Positions 1-7,426 of a stretch of DNA of 64,000 nt are shown in pieces. The stretch is from Prolixibacteraceae bacterium (lineage in GTDB: Bacteria; Bacteroidota; Bacteroidia; Bacteroidales; Prolixibacteraceae): the NCBI GenBank assembly GCA_025355875.1, contig JANXYV010000154.1, forward strand, positions 1 to 64,000, read 5' to 3'. Positions within the stretch are counted from its first letter, which is position 1; each line of letters opens with the position of its first letter. Under the pieces are notes generated by a model. It was not told the DNA's origin. It made no database searches and saw only the letters and a program-made list of their open reading frames with translations. The position numbers and the translations under genes are program-made.

Positions 1-166
1 ATCAATTTTACCGTATTTGAGCGTTATTTTTGAACCACAATAAAAGCACTTTTTTTATTCATATTTTTGATTTCTCGCAAAGCTATACCAATAAAGGATT
101 ACAGAGGTTTTCACCATTCTTTTTGTCCATTAACCCGAAAAGTTTTGTTTATAAGTCATTGACGGA

Positions 167-181
167 GTGACTTCAAGTCAC
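167..181. repeat. Small perfect hairpin
   Basis: GTGACT and AGTCAC face each other across a three-base loop (TCA). It is a compact hairpin in non-coding DNA without a long T-run, so it could be a weak terminator for something to the left of the window or a dispersed repeat remnant. A similar short hairpin (GGGGTGACT-ACG-AGTCCCCCC) lies at 63497-63517. Confidence 0.4.
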
Positions 182-205
182 CCTATCAATGATTAATAGT
201 CGTTA

Positions 206-265
206 CTTTCCATATTTAGCCAAATTTAGACGCTCCACTTGCCAAATTTAGCTAAATACGGAAAG
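206..265. repeat. Imperfect 24-bp inverted repeat upstream of the ATPase gene
   Basis: The left arm (206-229) and right arm (242-265) are reverse complements at 21 of 24 positions and are separated by 12 bases. Each arm contains the words ATATTTAGC or GTATTTAGC and CAAATTT or TAAATTT. A further related word, CTAAATTTAG, follows at about 273-282. It lies 70 bp before the ATG of the downstream ATPase. It could be an operator, a cruciform or a relic of a small mobile repeat; the sequence alone does not decide. Confidence 0.5.
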
Positions 266-335
266 TTAACTTGCTAAATTTAGGTTTTTTGAAAATTTCG
301 TTTTAGCTTTACCTTATCAAAATTACACAAATTCA

Positions 336-1475
336 ATGGAATCAGCCTGGTATAATCGATATTTGGAATCTCAAACAGTTTCAATTCTGAAAAAAGGTAA
401 AGTTTTCGTGCTGTACGGTCCACGCCGTGTTGGGAAAACAGAACTAATCAGAAAGATTATTCCAGGATATAATGGCAAAATTTTTAGTGGAACTGGCGAC
501 AATCAGGAATTGCGCGAATTGCTCTCGGCTCAAAAGCTAAGTCAGTTGCAGACTGCTTTTGGAAGTTACGAGTTGGTGTTTATTGACGAAGCGCAGCGAA
601 TTCCGGAGGCTGGATATGGACTAAAACTGCTCATCGATCATTTTCCTGAAATGATTATCCTGGTCACTGGCTCTTCTTCATTTGACCTTTCAGGCAAAAT
701 CGGTGAGCCATTGACCGGCAGGCATATAGTCCGTAACTTATTTCCAATTTCAGTGTTGGAGTTAAACGAGCAGTTTGGAGGCATGTATGTGTTACAAAAA
801 CTGGATGAATTACTAATCTATGGGGCATATCCTGATGTTTTAAATGCCTCTTCTGCCAACGATAAAAGAGAATATTTGATGTCGATCAGAGACTCCTATT
901 TGCTGAAAGATATCCTGGAACTGGAGAGCATCAAAAACCCGTCAAAACTCAGCGATTTATTGAAATTGCTGGCCTTCCAGATTGGTCAGGAGGTTTCGCT
1001 GAATGAGTTGAGCAACAATTTGGGAATTGCCAAACAAAGCGTTGAACGCTATTTGGATTTGCTTGAAAAGACATTCATTATCAAAAAGGTTGGTGGATTT
1101 TCCAGAAACCTCCGGAAGGAAGTAGTGAAAACTTCCCGCTATTTTTTTTGGGATAATGGCATCCGAAACGCACTAATCAACAACTTCAACCCAATCGGAC
1201 AGAGGAATGATATTGGAATGCTTTGGGAAAACTTCCTGTATATGGAACGGCTGAAAACCAAATCGTACAAGCGTATTTTTTCCAACGACTACTTTTGGCG
1301 TACTTATGACCGACAAGAAATCGATCTGATAGAAGAGCGTGACGGCAAGCTTTTCGCATACGAATTTAAGTGGAGTCCGAAAAACGTAAAAGCACCGAAA
1401 GCATGGTCAGATACCTACCCTGATTCCGAATTTCAGGTTATTTCGAAGGAGAATTTTCTGGAGTTTCTGATATGA
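336..1475 (+). CDS. AAA ATPase with DUF4143 domain
   Basis: This is a 379-residue cytoplasmic P-loop ATPase of the AAA_14/DUF4143 type common in Bacteroidota. The Walker A motif GPRRVGKT lies at about residues 28-35 and the Walker B motif VFIDEAQRI at about 82-90. A sensor-like ITGSSSF-type segment (LVTGSSSFDLSG) follows. The C-terminal half has a helical/winged region (about 200-260) and a nuclease-like DUF4143 tail containing YDRQEIDLIEE and AYEFKWSP, a pattern resembling PD-(D/E)XK folds. The biological role of these proteins is not established; they are often mobile and strain-variable. No signal peptide is present. The gene is convergent with the lipoprotein gene, with only nine bases between the stop codons. 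Confidence 0.85.
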   Translation: MESAWYNRYLESQTVSILKKGKVFVLYGPRRVGKTELIRKIIPGYNGKIFSGTGDNQELRELLSAQKLSQLQTAFGSYELVFIDEAQRIPEAGYGLKLLIDHFPEMIILVTGSSSFDLSGKIGEPLTGRHIVRNLFPISVLELNEQFGGMYVLQKLDELLIYGAYPDVLNASSANDKREYLMSIRDSYLLKDILELESIKNPSKLSDLLKLLAFQIGQEVSLNELSNNLGIAKQSVERYLDLLEKTFIIKKVGGFSRNLRKEVVKTSRYFFWDNGIRNALINNFNPIGQRNDIGMLWENFLYMERLKTKSYKRIFSNDYFWRTYDRQEIDLIEERDGKLFAYEFKWSPKNVKAPKAWSDTYPDSEFQVISKENFLEFLI

Positions 1476-1484
1476 CAATAAGAT

Positions 1485-1907
1485 TTATTGAACCAACTGC
1501 AATTTGATGGTTCCCCAGTTCGGAACATTCAACATCAGGATATTTCCGTTGATGTCATATGAAGTTGCTGAAGGAAGAAGCGCGGTAAACTTCTTTGAGA
1601 ACTCGCTGTCGCAGCAGGCTTCAGTGCATGCCGGGATTCCGATATCGATCACATTGGCGACATCCGATTTAAATGTACTTGTGCAACTATTCACATCAAG
1701 TTTTAACTGATAGGTTCCCGATTCGTTAAAGGTAATCAGTATTTTATTGTTCTTGTCCTTCTGAAAATTAACTGACTGTAGCGAAATAAACTCTGTCGCT
1801 TCCCAGGTATGAAATAGCGTAACGGTTGCCGGCGTATTGTCCTTATGACAAGAACCTGGTATCAGGAGAATTACCAGCAAAACTGAAATTTGAAATACTG
1901 TTTTCAT
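1485..1907 (-). CDS. Small predicted lipoprotein of unknown function
   Basis: This 140-residue protein begins with a lipoprotein signal (ILLIPGSC, with the lipidated Cys at about residue 20), so it is probably anchored to a membrane on the periplasmic or outer-membrane side. The rest looks like a small beta-rich domain of the lipocalin-like/META kind, with alternating hydrophobic strands (KILITFNESGTYQLKLD) and four to five cysteines in a VNSC...PACTEACCD pattern. I do not recognise a specific family. The strong hairpin after the hexokinase gene separates it from that gene, which is on the same strand. Confidence 0.7.
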   Translation of the reverse strand: MKTVFQISVLLVILLIPGSCHKDNTPATVTLFHTWEATEFISLQSVNFQKDKNNKILITFNESGTYQLKLDVNSCTSTFKSDVANVIDIGIPACTEACCDSEFSKKFTALLPSATSYDINGNILMLNVPNWGTIKLQLVQ

Positions 1908-1965
1908 GTGGATGTTTTCCTTTACAGTGAAACGAACAGATCGTTGAAATGTTTTTCCTGAAAAG

Positions 1966-2003
1966 AAAAGGATCCGATCTTTGCAGAAAGATCAGATCCT
2001 TTT
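1966..2003 (-). terminator. Strong hairpin terminator after hexokinase gene
   Basis: A 17-bp stem with one internal mismatch (AAAAGGATC-C-GATCTTT against AAAGATC-A-GATCCTTTT) has a four-base loop (GCAG). It begins 18 bases past the hexokinase stop codon. On the minus strand the stem ends in a T-rich run (TTTTCTTTTC), and on the plus strand it ends in TTTTT, so it could act in both directions. Confidence 0.8.
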
Positions 2004-2021
2004 TAAACAGAACAATCAAGT

Positions 2022-3224
2022 TTATGAAAGTACCGACATGGCAGCACCGATCAGGTTCGCATTTTCGATGCGTGAAAGCTGAACTTCATTATCTCCAAGT
2101 CCGCTTTCCGCCAACAGTTCTTTCAAGGTTGCATTAACGATGTCGACATATTTGGCGTTGTGTGTTTTTACTTTGCTCCAGAATAAGCTTCCTTCAGCCA
2201 AAACCTGGATTTTTTTCACCGATGGATAGGCTGAATTCAGGTTTAAAACCAATCCGGCAATTGAAGCAGCTACCAGTTTGGCAGAACGTTCGTAAATCTG
2301 GAAAGCGGTCTCCACATATTCAGGTTTAAACTGATCCGGATTATTCATCATCTTGCTTAAACCGGCTGCATCAAGGTTGACATCCAGGCCATCGTTCGGA
2401 TACACAGCACGGAAAGTACGACCAAGATACATGCCTGAAATCGCTTTTTCGAAACGCTGAAATCCCTTATTATCGGAGTTGGCATCCACTTCCACATCGT
2501 AAGCAGTAAGGTGTGGCGGATCAAAATTTCCCGATTCCAAATTAACCGGTGTTTCGCCCGACCATCCTTCCATACCTTCAATTTTCGGAATATAGCTGGA
2601 TGGGAAGAAGGTAGCCATATTGGTTCCTGTTCCAACAATGAGTCCGACATACGCATCGTATCCCGGATTGGCCAAACCTGCAAACAAACTGGTGATGGTG
2701 TCGTTGACTACGGCAATCTTACCGCTGAAACCAGCATTCAAAGTATCATTCAGGTATTTTACCATAGGGGCTCCTATTGCTTTGCCTTCCATGTTCGGAA
2801 TGTTCACGCCTTTGGTCCAGACGATCAATTCCGCATCGCCATTCAGCATTGGTTTTGCAGGATACGAAAAACAATATCCGATGGATGAATTCGCCGGTAA
2901 ATCGAGTTGATTAATCACTTCTGCTTCCGAATTGTACAAATCGGTTTCGGTAAATCCCTCGATTTTCATCTCAGTAATGTTTTTTTCGGCCATGCCGGTG
3001 ATTTTGGTTTCCAGGCCTACCGAAACCACTGCGGCACGGAAGTTTGTTCCACCCAAATCAAACACTACTGCGTCGCCTTTGATTCCATCCTTCTTTGGAT
3101 GAATATAGGTTGGCAAACACTTGATTTCTGTTCCGTCGGCACGAAGACCGGTTTCAATTTTTAATTTCAAATCATTTGCTATGTCGAGCAATTGATTGTT
3201 GGATAATGCGAAAGGATTATTCAT
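2022..3224 (-). CDS. Hexokinase (eukaryote-like family, Bacteroides type)
   Basis: This 400-residue cytoplasmic sugar kinase phosphorylates hexoses with ATP, feeding glucose or related sugars into glycolysis. The N-terminal phosphate-binding motif is VFDLGGTNFRAAVV (about residues 54-67). GYCFSYPAKP matches the sugar-binding segment, VVNDTITSLFAG holds the catalytic Asp, and GLIVGTGTNMATFF is the adenosine/phosphate-2 region. The length agrees with Bacteroides hexokinases (about 400 residues) and not with short bacterial glucokinases. It has no signal peptide. It sits downstream of the DUF5916 gene on the same strand with a hairpin between them, and is followed by a strong terminator. It is the only intracellular sugar-processing enzyme seen in the window. 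Confidence 0.9.
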   Translation of the reverse strand: MNNPFALSNNQLLDIANDLKLKIETGLRADGTEIKCLPTYIHPKKDGIKGDAVVFDLGGTNFRAAVVSVGLETKITGMAEKNITEMKIEGFTETDLYNSEAEVINQLDLPANSSIGYCFSYPAKPMLNGDAELIVWTKGVNIPNMEGKAIGAPMVKYLNDTLNAGFSGKIAVVNDTITSLFAGLANPGYDAYVGLIVGTGTNMATFFPSSYIPKIEGMEGWSGETPVNLESGNFDPPHLTAYDVEVDANSDNKGFQRFEKAISGMYLGRTFRAVYPNDGLDVNLDAAGLSKMMNNPDQFKPEYVETAFQIYERSAKLVAASIAGLVLNLNSAYPSVKKIQVLAEGSLFWSKVKTHNAKYVDIVNATLKELLAESGLGDNEVQLSRIENANLIGAAMSVLS

Positions 3225-3272
3225 GTTGAGTTTATTAGTTTTATTGATTAATCACTAGGAGCGGCTAAAATA

Positions 3273-3306
3273 GGTAAATCCTTCTACTTCAGCAAAAGGA
3301 TTTACC
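3273..3306 (-). terminator. Hairpin between DUF5916 gene and hexokinase gene
   Basis: An 11-bp perfect stem (GGTAAATCCTT against AAGGATTTACC) has a 12-base loop and lies 27 bases after the stop of the DUF5916 gene, on the minus strand. The T-run that follows is weak (TATTTT), so termination may be partial. It could also be a processing stem-loop in a shared transcript. Confidence 0.45.
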
Positions 3307-3332
3307 GGTTCTGAATTTTTAATTGAAATCTA

Positions 3333-5969
3333 TTATTTTCCAATCCGGAAAGACATTTTCAGAAGGAAAACATTGTAGGGTTTGGTTTGAAACAGGCTGG
3401 TCATGTCGTTATTCACATCAAAGTTTCCGGTCGAATTGGTCTGACTTCTGGTTTGTGACCATACCAGGTAAATGGTCGAGCCCGGCAGATATTCCCATCG
3501 GACGACCATGTTCGAAAGAAACTCCCTTACATCGAAATTGGGTTGATCGAAAGTGTATAATTTATTTCCGCCTGAATTAGAAATGTGGTACTGATTCGAT
3601 GAAGCATCATACGAAATCTCGTTTGACGGGAAGGTATAAAACCGGTTGGTGTAGGCGTCGGCCCGACCGTCGGTAATTTTTTTGAATTCGGTATAATTTC
3701 CGGTCGAAATAAATGGCTGTCCCCAGTACTGGATGCTCAAATCAGGAGTAATATTATAGTTTATGCGCAGTGAAGCATTCAGGGTATTCTGGTTTATCCG
3801 GCCAAATACATAATCTTTCTGATTACCGTATTCCTGCTGGGTGACGTATTGAAGTTCATCTTCATTCATCGTGTAGCCGGGAGACAGGGTGATCTTGAGA
3901 TTTTTACTGGGCCGGTAACCAAATCCGAAGCTGTAACTGGTCATATTTTTCGAATTTTCTACATTGTTCTTCATGATCATGAACTCCATTTCAGCAGTTA
4001 ACTTCTTCTGATCATTGGAACCAAAAGCAAACCAGACATTTTTCGTTCCAGGCAACTTTAAGGCCGGTCCGCCTCGCAGCTCGGTGGTTGATAGCGACTC
4101 ACCGTTAATATTCGTTCCGAGATTAAAGTTCCAGTAGTTCTTGAATTGCGTATGGGCATTGAAATTTCCACCAGGGCCAAGCGATTCTCCGGCAAAATTC
4201 CATTCGGTCCATTGATTCAGATTCAGGTTTAAATTCCTGAAAATGGAAAATGGTTGATAGATTCGATACCCTACCCAGATGACTTCCAGAATATCATCAG
4301 CCTGGCGCATGTATCCCACATCATTTAATTCCAATCCAGGCGATTTCCATGCAGTTGCTGCCATAAATTTCAGGCTGCCGCCATTTTTAGAAAAGGTAAA
4401 TTTTCCCCCCTGACCGGTTAGACTGGTTCGTGTGGTATCCAACCTGATATGAGTGGCATCGGGCCGCTGGAAATTGTGTATCCACGATTGCTGGGTGGTA
4501 CTGATGGCCTTGGTGCTTCCTTCCACGCGACTGAAATAGCCTGATAAATCGACTTCCCAATCTTTATGATGCCATTTGTGCACCAGATCGAAGCCGCCGG
4601 TATAGGCTGCTTTGTGAAGGAAATCGACTTCTGCCGATGCAAGGTTCCGGTTGACCATGGTAGCCATTCCTCCCAGAACCGTATTTCCTTTGTCGAAATC
4701 CTTTTGTACCCGCCCAATGGAGTAATTGGTGAAAGGTTCGATCATTTCAGTCCGTTCAGTTTGTCCGTTGCTGATTTTGGCAAATTCGTCCGAAGTGAGA
4801 CTTTCCATGAAACCCAGCGATAATCCTTTTTTGGTTTTCCCGGTGATTTTTGCTGCTCCCAGAATGCTGGTAAAATCAGGGGCATCAATATGTTCATCCT
4901 CTTTCAGCTCAGGACAATTATGAGGCCGGCGACCAATGCGGCGCGAATAGAACAGGTTTTCCGAAGATAGATCACCATCGCCAAACATGAGTGGAAAACT
5001 CAGTATATTTTTGCCTTCAATAAAGAAAGGTCGTTTTTCCTGAAAAAAAGTTTCATAGGAAGTCAGGTTCACCTGAGAAGGGTCGGCTTCTACCTGACCA
5101 AAATCGGGGTTGATGGTGAAATCCATAGTGATGTTATTTGTCAATCCAACTTTGCCATCTAAACCACCACTCAATTGGTTCTTTTTTCCTGAACTTTTGT
5201 ATGGATTTTCAGGTTCCTTCTCATACCGGTCAGTCCGGGCAACCACATACGGAGTGAAATCGGCTATTTTTCGTGATTTCAGGTTCGTCAACCCTTTTAA
5301 TTCCCCAAACTGTGAAACCCAAGCGGCTGCTTTTTTCGACGAAGGTTGCCAAATGCTAACCTCCTGTTTCCGGAAGAGCATCCGGCCCAGTTGCAAGCCC
5401 CAGGTTTGTTCGTTATTTCCTTCAAAACGCAGTTGAGTGAGCGGAATCCGCATTTCGGCATACCAGCCCAATGAATCACGACTCGTTTTGGCCAGCCAGA
5501 TTGGATCCCAGGTATTATCTTCGTTTTGACCATCGTTGCTGATAATGTAATCTTGTTTGGTTCCGGCAGTGCTGACCAAAAAAGCAAATGCAGTGCGCTT
5601 GTCGTTATATGAGTCAATCTGGATGGCAACCAGATCACCGTCAATCTCATCGCGTTTGGTGAGCCGCTGAACAATACTGTCGGGGCTGCTGTCCCAGGCC
5701 TTAAATCCGACATACATATAATTTTCGTCGAGCAAAATGGCGAATTCGGTTTTTTGTCCGGGCGGTTTACCTTCCGACGGCTCATACTGAATAAAATCAT
5801 CCTGCCAGTTGGCTTTCAGCCAGGCAGGATCGTCTAATTTGCCATCAATGGTGATATCTGTTTTGCTGCACTTGTCAGCGAAGTATTCCTTTTTAGCTTG
5901 AGTTTGAGCCAATACCTGACCAGAAATGATCAGCAGAACAGAGAAGAATATTTGAAATCTTGCCTTCAT
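3333..5969 (-). CDS. DUF5916 outer-membrane-type protein with CBM9-like N-terminal domain
   Basis: This 878-residue exported protein has a signal peptide (cleavage near VLAQTQA, about residue 22). Residues of about 35-240 form a CBM9-like fold: TDITIDGKLDDPAWLKA, then YVGFKAWDSSPDSI and GWYAEMRIPLTQLRF. The remainder matches DUF5916, a beta-strand-rich region with FTINPDFGQVEADPSQVNLTSYETFFQEKRPFFIEG and many amphipathic strands up to a terminal aromatic-rich stretch (YNVFLLKMSFRIGK). This fits an outer-membrane beta-barrel with a surface or periplasmic sugar-binding-like domain. The function is unknown; relatives are widespread in Bacteroidota. It is divergent from the FISUMP gene across a 235-bp region. 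Confidence 0.85.
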   Translation of the reverse strand: MKARFQIFFSVLLIISGQVLAQTQAKKEYFADKCSKTDITIDGKLDDPAWLKANWQDDFIQYEPSEGKPPGQKTEFAILLDENYMYVGFKAWDSSPDSIVQRLTKRDEIDGDLVAIQIDSYNDKRTAFAFLVSTAGTKQDYIISNDGQNEDNTWDPIWLAKTSRDSLGWYAEMRIPLTQLRFEGNNEQTWGLQLGRMLFRKQEVSIWQPSSKKAAAWVSQFGELKGLTNLKSRKIADFTPYVVARTDRYEKEPENPYKSSGKKNQLSGGLDGKVGLTNNITMDFTINPDFGQVEADPSQVNLTSYETFFQEKRPFFIEGKNILSFPLMFGDGDLSSENLFYSRRIGRRPHNCPELKEDEHIDAPDFTSILGAAKITGKTKKGLSLGFMESLTSDEFAKISNGQTERTEMIEPFTNYSIGRVQKDFDKGNTVLGGMATMVNRNLASAEVDFLHKAAYTGGFDLVHKWHHKDWEVDLSGYFSRVEGSTKAISTTQQSWIHNFQRPDATHIRLDTTRTSLTGQGGKFTFSKNGGSLKFMAATAWKSPGLELNDVGYMRQADDILEVIWVGYRIYQPFSIFRNLNLNLNQWTEWNFAGESLGPGGNFNAHTQFKNYWNFNLGTNINGESLSTTELRGGPALKLPGTKNVWFAFGSNDQKKLTAEMEFMIMKNNVENSKNMTSYSFGFGYRPSKNLKITLSPGYTMNEDELQYVTQQEYGNQKDYVFGRINQNTLNASLRINYNITPDLSIQYWGQPFISTGNYTEFKKITDGRADAYTNRFYTFPSNEISYDASSNQYHISNSGGNKLYTFDQPNFDVREFLSNMVVRWEYLPGSTIYLVWSQTRSQTNSTGNFDVNNDMTSLFQTKPYNVFLLKMSFRIGK

Positions 5970-6129
5970 GAAATAGGTTTAGCATCTTAAGAGACTCCTG
6001 AAATCGGAATTCGTTACAGGTTTTGGTTTTTTTTAGAGAAAATTTCGAACTCTTTTTTACGCAATTGGCAAATTTCCCTTTTTGGGGGGTTATGCATTTC
6101 CGGATAAAACAAACCGATTTTGTTTCATT

Positions 6130-6159
6130 CAAAAATATTTTGTTAATTTACATGACAAA
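6130..6159 (-). promoter_or_regulatory. Candidate promoter for the DUF5916 gene
   Basis: Read on the minus strand, TTTG (6156-6159) is followed after 18 bases by TATTTTTG (6130-6137). This resembles the Bacteroidota -33 TTTG / -7 TAnnTTTG pair, but the spacing is one short of the usual 19-21. It would give a leader of about 155 bases before the ATG. Confidence 0.4.
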
Positions 6160-6204
6160 CTGACACACAGATCATAGGCAGATTCAACTTCTAAACGATT
6201 ATAT

Positions 6205-7176
6205 ATGCAGAGACTCATTTTCCTGATCTTTATTGCGGTTATATCGGCAAACGTATTTGCACAAAACTTTACGAATATTCGCGCTAAAAAGGAAGCTGAA
6301 AAAGTGGTTATCCGTTACGATTTCAAAACTGATCAGCCCGAGCAAACTTTTAATGTCAGGCTGGAATGCTCTTCAGATGGAGGAAAGACCTTCAACATTT
6401 TCCCTCAATGGGTCAGTGGCGATCTCATGAAAGTATCTGCCGGTGCGGAAAAGACAATCATTTGGGAAATGCAAAAGGAGAGTCCGGACCTTTCGGGTGA
6501 TCAGCTGGTTTTCCAGTTGGTGGCAGTTCAGAATATTCCTGAAGTGCCCAAACCTGAAAACACAGGCACTTTTACCGATGGGCGCGACGGACATGTTTAC
6601 AAATATGTAAAAATCGGCAGTCAAACCTGGATGGCCGAAAATCTGGCTTTTTTGCCTTCCGTCAGTCCGTCCGGGGAAGGTGATCAGAGAGAGCCTTTCT
6701 GTTATGTTTATGGTTATAATGGTAATAACATAGCTGAGGTCAGGGCTACAGAAAATTACAAAACTTTTGGTGTGCTTTACAATTGGACTGCGGCACTTAA
6801 ATACTGCCCGGTGGGGTGGCACTTGCCCAGTGACGAAGAATGGAAACAACTGGAAATTACATTGGGTATTTGCTGGGAACAGGCAAATTCAACAGGCACC
6901 CGTGGAGCTGAAAATGGTGCAAAGCTGAAAAGTCAGGAAGGCTGGTTTAAATCCGGAAATGGTACGAACGCTTCCAATTTTTCGGCACTTCCTGGTGGTG
7001 GCCGTTATGGTGACGGTAACTTCGGAAATATCGGAGCTAGTGGTTTCTGGTGGAGTTCTTCTCAATTTGGAAGTGCCTTTGCATGGGGCAGGGGACTGGG
7101 CTGCGACGGCCAGGGAATCCAGAAAGGTGTCAACAATATGGAAGGTGGTTTTTCTGTTCGTTGTATTAAAGATTAG
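6205..7176 (+). CDS. Exported FISUMP-domain protein
   Basis: The 323-residue protein has an N-terminal signal peptide (cleavage near NVFAQ, about residue 20). Residues 21-105 form a beta-sandwich-like region. From about residue 120 it matches the Fibrobacter succinogenes major paralogous (FISUMP) domain: GTFTDGRDGHVYKYVKIGSQTWMAENL, then FGVLYNWTAAL, CPVGWHLPSDEEWKQLE, FSALPGGGRYGDG and a closing GFSVRCIKD. These are secreted or surface proteins of unknown biochemical function, with a lectin-like fold suspected. It stands alone between the DUF5916 gene and the glycosidase cluster. Confidence 0.85.
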   Translation: MQRLIFLIFIAVISANVFAQNFTNIRAKKEAEKVVIRYDFKTDQPEQTFNVRLECSSDGGKTFNIFPQWVSGDLMKVSAGAEKTIIWEMQKESPDLSGDQLVFQLVAVQNIPEVPKPENTGTFTDGRDGHVYKYVKIGSQTWMAENLAFLPSVSPSGEGDQREPFCYVYGYNGNNIAEVRATENYKTFGVLYNWTAALKYCPVGWHLPSDEEWKQLEITLGICWEQANSTGTRGAENGAKLKSQEGWFKSGNGTNASNFSALPGGGRYGDGNFGNIGASGFWWSSSQFGSAFAWGRGLGCDGQGIQKGVNNMEGGFSVRCIKD

Positions 7177-7426
7177 TGGAATTTGCTCCAACTTTGTTCC
7201 ATAAAATCCTCGCACGGATAGTCAGCTTTTAAGATGCTTTCAGGAATATCCGGATTTAAGAAATATACTCATCAACATGTTTTGAAATAGTTCGATTTGA
7301 TTTTTAAAATCAGATTAAAATATTTTACTTTACAACAAAGATCAGCACAGATCAGCACAGGACTAGAATGTTTAAAATTAATCGGATCAAATGTGCTACT
7401 TCTAAAGCGAAACTTAACCTATACGA

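Larger units (their letters stand above)
1..335. other. AT-rich intergenic region at left edge
   Basis: No coding region is supported here. The stretch is AT-rich and holds two inverted repeats, at 167-181 and 206-265, that are listed separately. It contains the upstream region of the ATPase gene that starts at 336. I found no convincing TTTG/TAnnTTTG promoter close to that start. Confidence 0.6.

Noticed and set aside
7341-7360. Two exact copies of ATCAGCACAG in tandem
   Set aside because: Only two short copies, with no promoter or hairpin context; probably slippage.
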